Source: Cryptomeria japonica (Eukaryota; Streptophyta; Pinopsida; Cupressales; Cupressaceae). Taken from it: a stretch of 64,000 nt of DNA. The translations under genes were made by a program, and so were the position numbers. Under the pieces are notes generated by a model. It was not told where the DNA came from, made no database searches, and was given only the letters and a program-made list of their open reading frames with translations. Below are positions 11,827 to 21,912 of this stretch, one piece after another. Positions within the stretch are counted from its first letter, which is position 1; each line of letters starts with the position of its first letter. The stretch spans positions 240,054,422 to 240,118,421 of the forward strand of contig NC_081406.1 of NCBI RefSeq assembly GCF_030272615.1. The letters are read 5' to 3'.

Positions 11827-13537
11827 TTAAAGAGTCTTAAAAAGGTACTCCGCCTTAATCACCAGCTGGTCATAGGTGGCCACAACAAATTTGAGTGCAT
11901 CCAAGTCCTTATTAGGCTTCTTCTCCTTCTTTTTACCTCTGGTTCTTGTTCTAGGTCCTTGAACATCTCCCGTGCCTTCAGTGTCAGGGTCAATATCTAG
12001 GGTATCCTTCTCCTCATCCAATTTGCTGATGAGAGTTTTGGTATTGCTAGCAGAGACCTTCAGAGTATTCAAGCTTTGCTCTGCGATACTTTTGAGACAT
12101 TCCTCAATTTTGCTAACTTTATTGACATTTCTCGACATAGTTTGATCCATAGCATTAGCATTTGCTTTCCTCTCCAGTAGGTCTTTCTTGATTTGCTCAA
12201 AAATGGGGTTGAAGGAGTCTCTTATATTTTTAGCTTTAGCAATAGTATTTGTCAAATCCTCCATATAATCTGCCATAGTCTTCCCTTCCCCAATGTTGAT
12301 AGTTTCCAGAATCTGGATTTTGTGGCTGAGCTTCTTGTTGTCATCCACAACTTTCTTGTAACTGGTGATTAACCATTCCATGGTGTCCATAAAACCTTTC
12401 ATACCCTTAGGAGGAGGGTTTGAGGAGAGATCTATCTTACTGGAGTTGTCCTGTTCCTTATTTGGGGTGTCACCAATAGTATCTTTGTCATCAGCCCTAT
12501 GAACTTCTCCAGTGGTCACCTCCTCCAAGTTCTGGTCAGCTTCCAGAATCTTTTTCTGCTTATGATCCTCCACCTCCTTCACTTTCTCATCCTTTCTCTT
12601 TTGTTTGTTTTTGGTATGTGTATGGACTTTAGTTTTATTTTTTCAAGAATCCTGGGGTTTCTCCTTCTCTAAATCTTTAGAGACCTCCTCCTCCTCCGAG
12701 GAGCTAATCTGGAGAATTTTGCCTTTAGATTTCTTTCCCTTTGAAGAGGAAGGCCTGGTTTTCAAATATTTCCTCTTCTTACCTACTTCAACTTCTGAGT
12801 CATCCATACTCTCCTCAGACTCGCTCATTGAATCACTATTAGAACCCTCATCCAAAGAAAAAAGAGAGTCTGACCCATCCTCCTCAGACTCAGAAATAGA
12901 GGGCTATGGGTTGGCTATTTGGTTAGCCTTGAGATGGTCATAAATAAGAACCATTAAACTCTAATGCATGGCAGTGTCCCTCGTAGGGTTCTCTTTATAG
13001 ACTTTAATGGTTGCATTCATAGAACATAACATAAAATATGGAATGTTAACCTTCTCGTCATGCCTAAAATGATTCAGCAAAACAAAATGGTAGCCGTATA
13101 CTTTAGTGAATCTACCATCCAAAGTAATATAACGCATTATAACACAAATGACCTCCCTCCATGGTTTAACAAAAGCCCTAGGGGGATAGTAAGTTTTACT
13201 TAGCTTCACCAGGCATTTTTTCTCCTTTTTCAGTTTCAAGATATCTTTCAATGGCCTCCTTGCTCACTTTTCTATCTCTATAGTAGTTGCTTCCTTCCCT
13301 TCGGAGACCCGTGGCCTGAGCAATAAGGTCTTCATCTATGACAACAGACTGGTCTCCCATCTTCAAAATGCCCTTTCTCCTATTTTTACAAAAGAATTTG
13401 GTGATTGTAGCATCCCATCCATGAAGGCTCTCCATAAATTTTGAAAAACCATCCTTCTGCAGTATGTTCCAGATCTCCTCCTTTTGCTTCCATTCCTTGT
13501 AGCTGCTAGGTTCGTATCAATGTCTATTTCTGCCCAT
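11827..13537 (-). pseudogene. LINE-1 ORF3: accessory protein with acidic linker and coiled-coil end
   Basis: The frame starts MGRNRH at 13537 and, after a TGA, continues YEPSSYKEWKQKEEIW. A globular part follows with MGDQSVVIDEDLIAQATGL (about 13350) and then PPRAFVKPWREVICVIMRY after a frameshift near 13200. Next come an acidic Ser/Glu linker (12855-12643), a Lys-rich patch, and a helical, probably coiled-coil C-terminus (12582-11827). Stops occur at 13517, 12961, about 12905 and 12643. The N-terminal pattern resembles plant proteins annotated as putative plant transposon proteins, often found inside retroelements, but I cannot assign a function. It lies only 234 bp downstream of ORF2 inside the same target duplication, so it travelled with the LINE. 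Confidence 0.6.
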
Positions 13538-13770
13538 ATTTTTGCTATTCAGAGAAGAATGTCGAAACTTGCAGAGAACTTTAGACAGAAAGTTTCTTGG
13601 AGCTACCAAATTTACCCAAAAAGCGTGGGAAGTGATTGATTGAGTGTTATAATAAATGGTGCTGACAATATTATAATTGCTCAAACCACTCCTTTTAATC
13701 CATTTCATTATTGTGTTGTCCATCAAAAAATCTTTGGGATGCTATTATATCGGTCCTTAAAAATGATTAA

Positions 13771-16700
13771 TTAGACATCCTCAAGGAGGCCTTGTTCACC
13801 CTTCCAAGTAATCATTTTGTCTTGGTTGACTACTGCATTGGCTGCCCAGTCAGCAGACCCATTAGCTTCGTGGTAGATATGAGATAAGTAACTTTTCTCA
13901 AAAGTGTTAATGAGGTCTCTAGCGGATTTTATAATGTTATTGATAGACCATGAGGGCTTAGAGGTCCCCTTGAGGCATTTGATGATGTTGTTTGAGTCCC
14001 CTTAAATCCATATGTAGGGGCAATTCCATCTTTTTGTGAGGAGAATACCTTGGAGTGCTGCCATTCCTTCTGCTTTGTGGTTTGTTTGACTTCCTATTGG
14101 AACAACAATCATTTCCTTTCATATACCTTTGTCATCTCTAAGAATAGCTCCACATCCCACAGGGCTTGGATTACCTTTTGCAGCACCATCAAAATTGACT
14201 TTGAACCAACCATGAGGGGGAGTTTGCCACCTTGCTTCTAGTCTTTTGTTTTGCTTGGGGTCAGAACAACCAACATTCTTCAAATTCTAGGAACTTAAAA
14301 TGTGAGATTCCAATGGGATGGTCAAAAAACAAGGACCCCCAATGATCCCAATGTTCTCCACAATCACCCATTGCATTTTCTGGAACACAATATCCTGAGT
14401 AAGAGAGGTGTCCCTAAAAATACGATTGTTTCTTTCTTTCCATAATCCCCACAGAATGTGAGGGAGTGACAACTGCCACAAATATCTCAAAAAGGAGTTA
14501 GACCAATGGTAATTCCAAGAGTAGAACAACTCACTGATAGTGTTAGGAAACACCCAATAAATGCTAAAAATCTTAAGAAATCTTTCCCAGATTGAAGCAG
14601 AATAGGAACAGTGGATAGCCAGATGGTCCACTGACTCTTCCTCCTTAAGACAAAGAGCACATCTATTAGGAAAGGCAAATCCTCTACCCTTGAGGTTATC
14701 TAAGGTCAAGATTTTATTTTGAAGAATAGTCCAATAGAAAAAGTTGATTTTGGGGGTCAGACCCTTTATCCAAGCTTTCAACCAAAAAGGATTATCAGAA
14801 GGGGCGAGGGAGAGAACACCATACATTGAAAATACAGTAATAATACCTTTACGTTCATATTTCCAAATGAGGGAGTCTTCCTCTTTATTCAACCAGGCCA
14901 AAGACAGATGGTTCTTAAGCTTAATGAGGCTTGGGTGGATACTTTCAATGTTCTGGCATTTATTGCCTATCCAATACCCTTCAACTAAAGGACCAAAAGT
15001 TCTAATACAGGAGGAGGAATAAGGGGCACATTTTTAGATATCAGTCAAATGTTTATCAAAAAGCTAGGGGTCTTCCCAGAATTTAACTTTCCTACCATTG
15101 CCTACTTTCCAAATAACCCCTTTAGCAATGCTATCTCTGCACTTAGAGGCATGATTCTAGATGTGGGACCCATTAATACAGATTTTAGAATTGATAAAAG
15201 AGGAAAGAGAGGAGGATAGAAGAAAGTACTTACTTCACCAGATTTTACACCATTCATTATCTGAGTGGAACATTCTCCAAACCTGTTTGGATAGGAGAGC
15301 TTCATTTAAGGTCTAGATTCTTCTCAGGCCAAAACCTCTTTACTTTTCGTTCTACATACTTGATCCCAAGCCACAAGAGACATTCTTTTCTTGTCCTCAA
15401 CCTCTGATCATAAAAATTTTGTTTGAATTTTCTCAATTGCATCAGCATACTTAACTAGAATTCTGAAAAGGCTTAGGGCATAGATAGGTATGCTTTCAAG
15501 TGAATCTTTTAGAAGTTGAAGCTTTCTAGCCTAACTTAAAAGAGCTCCTTTCCAACCAACTAGCTTTTTATGAAATTTGTCCACTAGAGAGCTCCAAAAA
15601 GAATCAGGAGGTGCAATGCCCAAGGGGAGCCCAAGATAAGTGGCAGGAAGATCAGCAATCTGACATTCCAGGATTCTATTGATTCTCTGTTGTCTTCTCT
15701 CTAGAGTGTTGATGAAAAGAGCTTTGCTTTTGACCCAATTAATGAGTTGACCAGAAGTAGAGGCAAACTTAAAAAGAGTGTCCTTCAGGGTTCTAGCTTC
15801 AGAGATACTTGATTCCCCCATGACAATGGTATGGTCCACAAATTGTTGGTGGGAGCAGATAAGATCAGCTAAAGAAGGTTGAAGTCCCTTAAAAGAACCT
15901 CGCATAACCATGTTTTCCATGGACCTACCAAAACATTCAACCATAATAATGAAGAGGATAGGGAAAATGGGATCCCCTTGCCTTAGTCTTCTAGATGCTT
16001 GAAAGAAGGGGGAAGGGGAACCATTGACAAGAACAACAAAAGAGGTCGAGGTAATAAACTGACTGAAGAGGTCAACACATTTGGTGGAAAAACAATAAGC
16101 CACAAGAACCTTCACAAGAAAAGACCAATCAACCCAGTCATAGGCCTTAGACAGATCAAGCTTGAGGATGAGACCCTATTTCTTAGCCCTAACAAGAGAA
16201 TGAATATTCTCATGTATAGTAATAATGGAGTCAAGAATTTGTCTTCCTAGGACAATACCATTTTTCTGATGATTAATCAAAGAAGGAAGGATAGTCAAAA
16301 TTCTGGTGGTAAGAACCTTGGAGATAATCTTATAAAAAGAATTGCATAGGCTGATTGGTCTGAACTTGTCCATAGAGTCAACACCTTGGGTTTTGGGAAT
16401 AAGAGCAATGAAAGTGCCATTAATTTCCTTCAAAATTCTTCTAGCCCCAAAAAATTCCTTGACCCCATTGGAAACATCTTTCTCGACAATGTCCCCAAAA
16501 TCCTGGAGAAAGAACATGGGGAAGCCATCTGGACCGAGGGCTTTGTTACCATCAAAAGAAAAAATGACATTTTTGATTTCCAAGATCAAAGGAATGGAAG
16601 AAATGGAGACATTCATCTGCTCATCAATGAGACAAGGAATATTTTGAAGAAAAGAAGATTGAGCATCAACATCCAACCTATGATCCCTCCTCAGAAGTTC

Positions 16701-17908
16701 CAAAAAGTACCTTTTGGCTTCAATCCTTATTTCTTCCTCCTTGATCAGCTCCCCATTGTCCACTATCAATTTAGTTATCCTATTTTCCACTTTATGTTTG
16801 AACATCGACATATGAAAAAATCTTGTATTCCTATCTCCTTCCTTTAGCCAAATGCATCTTGATCTCTACTTCCAAAAAGCTTCCTCTTTAGCAATGATTT
16901 CTTGGTATTTTTTAAGGGTCTCATTTTCTTTAGCAATAGGCATAGTACTGAAACCATCCTTTTGAATTTGGACCTATATTTTCTTAAGGTCATCCTGGAC
17001 TTTACCTTTGGCCTCAAAAATGTTCCCAAAGCTGGATTTATTCCAGAGTCTTATATTGCCCTTTACACTTTAAAGTTTCTTTACAACTCTGTACATAGAA
17101 GTTCCCTCAACTTGGATACTCCACCATTTCTGAATACTACAAGTGATTTCTGGGTGATGAGTCCACATGTTTTCAAATCTGAAAGGAAAATGTTTTCTTC
17201 TATTAATTGGGTCAGCAATGAAGGTGATGGAAAATGATCTAACCCAACCCGAATATGGGCAAATAGGGAGCAAAAGTAATGTCTGTACTAGTCATCAGAG
17301 ATAAGATCCTTGTCTAGGTGAACTTGGATAAGATCATTACTAGTTCTTCTATTAGTCCATGTGTAATTGCATCCCTGTATCTCCACATCATTAAGAGCCT
17401 AAGTATTTATAAAGTCCATAAGGGCTAGCCTACTTTCCAACTGAGAGGGGCTTCCACCAAATTTTTCCTCCTCTCTAAAAGGAGTATTAAAGTCTCCCAT
17501 GACCAGCCAACTAAGATTTTTTAAGTTGTCCCTAACTTCTATAAGTTTTTTCCAGAAGGAGTTTCTAGCTTTCAAGGTGTTGGGTGCATAAATGTTGGTG
17601 AGGACCCATGATGTTCCATCTTTTAAATGCTCAAATCTGATGCAAGAGAATTTTTTTTCTTGAATAAGAACATGGTCTTTGATACTATTAAGATTCCAAA
17701 TGGTAGCTATACCTCCCAAAGCACCTTCCGAGCTACCACCACTGATACTCCCATTTAAAAAAAACTTCAAAGATTCAACTTTTTCTCTACTCATTTTGGT
17801 CTCTTGAATAAGAAAAACATCAGGTTTGCTATCTCTTATCATATTCCTAATAATATTGTGTTAATGAGTATTATTAAGTCCCCTAATATTCCAAGAGATA
17901 ATCTTCAT
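13771..17908 (-). pseudogene. LINE-1 ORF2 pseudogene: endonuclease, RT, zf-RVT, RNase H
   Basis: The start ATG at 17908 follows the ORF1 stop after two bases (TAACTATG). Endonuclease: MKIISWNIRGLN, then QETK and VMGDFNTPF, with YTWTNRR near 17355. RT: KALGPDGFPMFF, FRPISLCN, KLDLSKAYDWVDW, RQGDPIFPILF. The catalytic FADD box reads QFVDHT, so one Asp is His. The zinc-binding zf-RVT region (NRCALCLKEEESVDHLAIHC) lies near 14650. RNase H (about 14240-13771) keeps NFDGAAKGNPSP, HKAEGMA, GDSNNI and SADWAAN, with two stops inside. The protein ends at TAA 13773-13771. Stops at several places (for example 17866, 17399, 16178 and 15531) make it inactive. EN nicks DNA and RT copies the LINE RNA onto the nick. 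Confidence 0.93.
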
Positions 17909-17910
17909 AG

Positions 17911-18440
17911 TTACTTACCGATTCCTAACTCCTTAAGAGTCTTTTGGGTCCCATTTGCAATGTTATTACTGGCCTCCTTGTCTCTGACTTTATGGTTAGA
18001 AGGTCGACCTGGGGAAGAGGAGATATACCCAACATCTACTTGAGCTATTCTATTGGATTTCCTTAGTTGAGAAGCCGAGGGAGTGGATCCTTTCTTGTTC
18101 CTACATTTTGGTATTTTCCAGTTAGCTTCTTTCTTAAGAACCACTTCCAGATTACTAAGGATTTTGGATATTTCATCTTCATTTCCCCAATTAGGGAATA
18201 TGGAATCATGTGAAGCATTGTTTACTATTTTTGAGTTCTGATATGAATCTGAAAGGTTCATACCTATTATTGCACATTTTTGGGCTTCTTTCATTTCTGA
18301 GCTTATCATGAGTGGGGAAGAGCCAGTCTTTTCTTCTTGGGAGCTAGGGATCTCCCCTTCCTTAGGTTGATCCTCTTTCTTTTGTGTTTCCTTACCAGCA
18401 TAAGTATCAACAATTACCACTCCAGCTGTGTCTTTTGAAG
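17911..18440 (-). pseudogene. LINE-1 ORF1, C-terminal part
   Basis: An open stretch of about 175 codons ends with ELGIGK and TAA at 17913-17911, two bases before the ORF2 ATG, a spacing that suggests reinitiation between the two frames. It is hydrophilic and Lys/Ser/Glu rich, with a STPSASQLRKSNRIAQVDVG segment near the end. No RNA-binding zinc knuckle remains. The in-frame TAG upstream (about 18448) and the target repeat at 18471 show that the N-terminal part is missing. By position it is the Gag-like RNA-binding ORF1 of a plant L1, but the remaining part has no diagnostic motif. Confidence 0.6.
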
Positions 18441-18470
18441 ATTCGGTCTATTCTTTCAATTCCTCGGGTT

Positions 18471-18487
18471 GAGCTCTAAATTATGTT
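18471..18487. repeat. Right copy of 17-bp target-site duplication of LINE-1
   Basis: Identical to 11623-11639 (GAGCTCTAAATTATGTT). The bases outside the repeats differ on both sides, so the match is limited to the duplication. Confidence 0.8.
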
Positions 18488-18981
18488 GCGGAAATAAGAT
18501 TTGGTTATTTTGTCTATAGAATGGAAAACAGGTAATTGAGAAAAGCAAAAAAGAGAGAAGGAAACAAAATGAAGAACTCAATTGTGTTACGTTGCACCTG
18601 TAAAGCCTACAATTTTAAATGAAAATGAAAACCTTAGTTTGGTAGACATTTATTTTTAGGATAATTTGTATTTGAGTGAATATTATTTACTCTTGCTTAA
18701 GTTATACTTAGGTATGTATTAGTTGTCTATTATATTTTTTAGATTGCATTGATATTTGTGTTAGGTAGTTGAGCTTACCTAATACTACCTACCCTTGGAT
18801 TTAGTTGGGTCACATGGCATTTTACCTGCCCCTATTTATCTATCCTCTTGTCTATATATGCAAATGCATTATAAATTGTTATTCATCTCAGTACATTTAT
18901 GATTTCCTAGTGATATTTTATTTCTCTCTTTCTGTGAAAATTATTGCAGTCAAAATCCTGACTTGAGAGCTTTACTCTAAC
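18488..18981 (+). other. Possible LTR remnant
   Basis: No gene is seen. The stretch 18715-18981 has features of the end of a plus-strand LTR: a TATA-like CTATATATGC at about 18850 and a terminal TTTACTCTAACA at 18970-18981, directly before recognisable Gypsy-C protease sequence. No matching second LTR or start with a target duplication was found. Confidence 0.3.
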
Positions 18982-19612
18982 AGAATGTCAAAGATTTTAT
19001 TTTGCATCTCTAGGAAATAAATTAGTGGGTGTACATTGCATCAAAATAAGAGAATAAGCACAAAATGGACCTAAATAAGTGATGAGGGTGGGACATGCTA
19101 AAGTAGGGGCACAAAAATGAGGTATAAATTGGTTCGGTGATAATTTACAATGTTGTAGACTACAATCCACCTTGGGATGATGTGCCTCTAACCAATCTAT
19201 TCTGAGTACAATGTCATAAGATGCCAAAGGGGTAATGCAAAGATCTACAAATGTGGTGATGTCCCCAAAACTCAAACAACAACCTTGTACTAAAAAATCC
19301 ATAGCCACCTTGGTTCTCAAGGCCAAATCTACCTCCCACCTATCATCTCTCCTAAGTGCCACTACCCTGCAATTATCAACTATATATGGGGAAATACAAG
19401 AGTTTGATGCTCCAAAACAAAACAAAACACTAACTAAAAAATTACCAATCATATCTCTAGCTTCACTAATGGTATCCTGATGCCCATCCTGGTAGTTCTC
19501 AACTGCTACAATTACCTCGTAGGATTTGCCTACATCACCAACTATTGACTTAGAGGATATAGGGCAAGATCCATGTGCTACAAAAGCTTGTGGACACTCT
19601 CTAGCTAAGTTA
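18982..19612 (-). pseudogene. Gypsy-C protease and zinc-knuckle end (left fragment)
   Basis: On the minus strand, from 19612 down: NLARECPQ, the last part of a CCHC zinc knuckle, then a linker, then a retropepsin-like region with LFCFGASNSCIS (usual form D-S-G-A, here the Asp is Phe) and YDIVLRIDWLEAHHPKVDC, the conserved gypsy YDIxLGxDWL block. It is the continuation of the gag at 34723-36061: the zinc knuckle is split exactly at the Copia-2 insertion, with its CYVC half on the other side at about 34730. Downstream RT and integrase parts are not present to the left. Confidence 0.85.
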
Positions 19613-19617
19613 CATGC
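19613..19617. repeat. Left target-site duplication of Copia-2 (CATGC)
   Basis: CATGC here matches CATGC at 34718-34722. Removing everything between them joins the two halves of the Gypsy-C zinc knuckle in frame, which independently supports the pair. Confidence 0.85.
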
Positions 19618-20646
19618 TGATGAATAATGATGAATAACAGATACCCTAACTGGTACTGAGAGGGGGGGTGAATTAGTACAGAAAAAAACTTTCTCAACAA
19701 CTTATCAAGCTAAAGCAATACCAACCGGTTGTCTTCATTATTGAACTTAACCATGGCAATACCGGTTTAATTCAGACAACATAAACTGATAAGTCTGAAC
19801 ACTTCAAATACATTCAATAATTGATAACAACTTCATCCATAAACATATGCATGTGGTGTGACACCAATACCATAACCATTAGCTTTGCATGCATGATTAC
19901 TCAAACAAAGAATCACATGAAAAATGCACAACACATGACACACAAATTTTTCATGTGGAAACCCAAATGGGAAAAACCATGGTGGGGATGAATACCCACA
20001 ATCTTGTCATTGAACTCTTTTGAAGCTCGCTTTGTTAGGAGCCTAGTTCGGTTAAAGACTTTACAATAAGGTTATGCTTGGAACTAATCCTGTTAAAGAT
20101 CACTTAGCTAAGGGATGGCTATATACCCTATTAAAGGTTGAAATCCTGTTAAAGGTTACCCTGCTAGAGGATTTAAAGAACTCAATAAACTTGAGTCACC
20201 TAGTTAGAGGATTTACAATAAGCCTGTTAAAGCTACTTGGTAAAGGGATTTTCCAACTGTTGAAATGGTTAGAAGACAATAGGTAAAAACTCTGATATGA
20301 TAACAACACTACATGCCAAGGCAGATCCTTTTCAGTTCCTCTACTTCTGCAATCACACTTTGCAATTTTCTCTTACTGGTCTGGCAAGTATCTCATTGCT
20401 CGGATACACACACAACATTTGCCAACCACTTACAATAACAAACATCATCGACCTTATAGACAATAATTAGGTCGGTAGCATAAACCCTAAGCATCTTAGG
20501 TTTATAATACAAGCAGTCCAATCCTGACCGTCCAAACACTTTACATAGAGAAATACAATTTCAAATAGGTCACAAGACAATATGCATCATTCATTCTTCA
20601 CCGTACATGGGAATCAGTAACTCATCACACTTTCTTCTCATACCGC
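19618..20646 (-). repeat. 3' LTR of Copia-2, interrupted
   Basis: Close match to 33488-34355 in the same orientation, including CATATGCATGTGGTGTG, ATGCACAACACATGACACAC and the stretch ending CTTCTCATACCGC. It begins TGATGAATAATGATG after the target duplication. It is cut at 20646, where Gypsy-D LTR sequence starts. The missing 362 bp correspond to 34356-34717 in the other LTR. The ORF at 20074-20286 is LTR sequence, not a gene. Confidence 0.9.
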
Positions 20647-21897
20647 TGTAGCATCCTAAAATTGCGACACTTGCAATTTCGACTGCATTTTGGTCTTCAC
20701 GATGGCGACGCAACACGCAACCTGAATGGAGACCCCAAAACTTGCTCACGACACCAAAAACTGCATTTTTCAAGCACCTTGGCCTGAACCTCCTTGCACC
20801 CCGCTGTCCCAGAGGTGGGACCAGAGCACCCAGCGCCCTGGACCCTCAGGACCAGAGCGCCCAGTGCCCTGGTCCCTCAGGACCAGGGCGCCCAGCGCCC
20901 TGGTCCCTGGGTCCTATTTTGGGCCCAGTCTCCTAAGTGATATCGGGTCTCTTTTATTGCAATTTGGAAATATACTTCCCTGGTCGGCCTAAGGTCGGGA
21001 AAATCAGTCTATCAGCCCTAATTGACAAGTATATAAACTACATTTTCCTCTTTCATTCGATATGATGGAAAAGGCGTGGAAACTATACTCAAGCATTCAA
21101 GCAATCAATCATTTCAAGTCTCCATTCAAGGCTAAGTGTTGCATTCAAGTCAAGGATTCAACCATTGAAGAGGAGATCACTTACTACATGCTACATACAA
21201 CATACTACATACTACAACATACAACATCTAAACCTTCGCACATAAGGATACCGACATCCTTAGAACAAGGTATTAGTACTTGTTTACATTACAGTCATTT
21301 ACATTTACAACTCTTGCTCATTTCTTGGTTAATTCCAAAACCGGGGTTTGACCTAAAGGCAAACCCCTAATCCCTAACCCCCAATCATCTTCGCTTTTCT
21401 GTGTGTAGGTTGCAGGTACGCGGCTGAGATTGAAGATCTGGAATCCTTGTGCAGAGACGAACCGATCCCCCTTCGTTTGACGGATTTTTCGGAGGACCGT
21501 GAGGCCGGGCGCCATCGTCCCGACAACTTTTGCTCAAATTTGCAGGACAGCGCCATATGGACATTTTACTGCTAATTCCAAGTCCGCAGCTTCATCCTAT
21601 AACCTAAACTCAGTTTATAAGCGAATCTTTGTCACTTTCTATGCATGCTTAGCTTAATTCTTCTATGCACATTCTTTACAAAAGAGGGTAGCCTTACTCT
21701 CCTAACCCTTGAAATCCATTTAGCATCCAATCTTACATTGTGTGGGATTGAATCTTATGAGTTTCAACCCCTCTTTTGAATGTAAAGTCTTCCCCCTAAG
21801 TGAAAACCCATCGAATCCTAGTGAACCTCCCTTCTCTCTCCTCGGTGTTGGAAGAGGGGAGAACAACTAGGGTTCGACCGCGATTTTCCGCTTTACA
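20647..21897 (+). repeat. Gypsy-D first LTR
   Basis: Starts TGTAGCATCC and ends GCTTTACA, 1,251 bp. It carries a 31-bp minisatellite (20818-20915) and a TATA-like GTATATAAACTAC near 21030. By eye it differs from the second LTR at roughly 35 places, mostly transitions. Confidence 0.95.
20818..20915 (+). repeat. 31-bp palindromic minisatellite in LTR, three copies
   Basis: Units start at 20818, 20849 and 20880. In the cleanest unit the 12-base arm GGACCAGGGCGC is followed by CCA and then its exact complement, so each unit can fold into a strong hairpin. The second LTR has the same array at 26070-26167. Confidence 0.9.
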
Positions 21898-21900
21898 TTT

Positions 21901-21912
21901 TGGTGAACCCGA
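21901..21912 (+). promoter_or_regulatory. Truncated primer-binding site of first Gypsy-D unit
   Basis: TGGTGAACCCGA is identical to the first 12 bases of the tRNA-Trp site at 27154, then jumps into gag (TTTGACGATTTTCACC, found intact at 28535). The join marks a 1,369-bp internal deletion. Confidence 0.85.

Larger units (their letters stand above)
11640..18470 (-). mobile_element. LINE-1, L1-type non-LTR retrotransposon with an extra 3' ORF
   Basis: On the minus strand the order is a truncated ORF1 (18440-17911), ORF2 with endonuclease, RT, zinc-binding zf-RVT region and RNase H (17908-13771), then a third ORF (13537-11827) and a short 3' region ending near 11640. The unit is bracketed by a perfect 17-bp repeat. 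The 5' end cuts into ORF1, as is common for LINEs. No poly-A tail is visible at the 3' edge: the minus strand ends GTTTTTCTAATTAATCAG just before the target repeat. That ending still resembles the 3' end of the LINE at 8646-10580. Confidence 0.87.

Noticed and set aside
18517-18981. Complete solo LTR with target duplication GAATG
   Set aside because: GAATG follows the TCTAACA end, but no GAATG-TG start could be found to the left.
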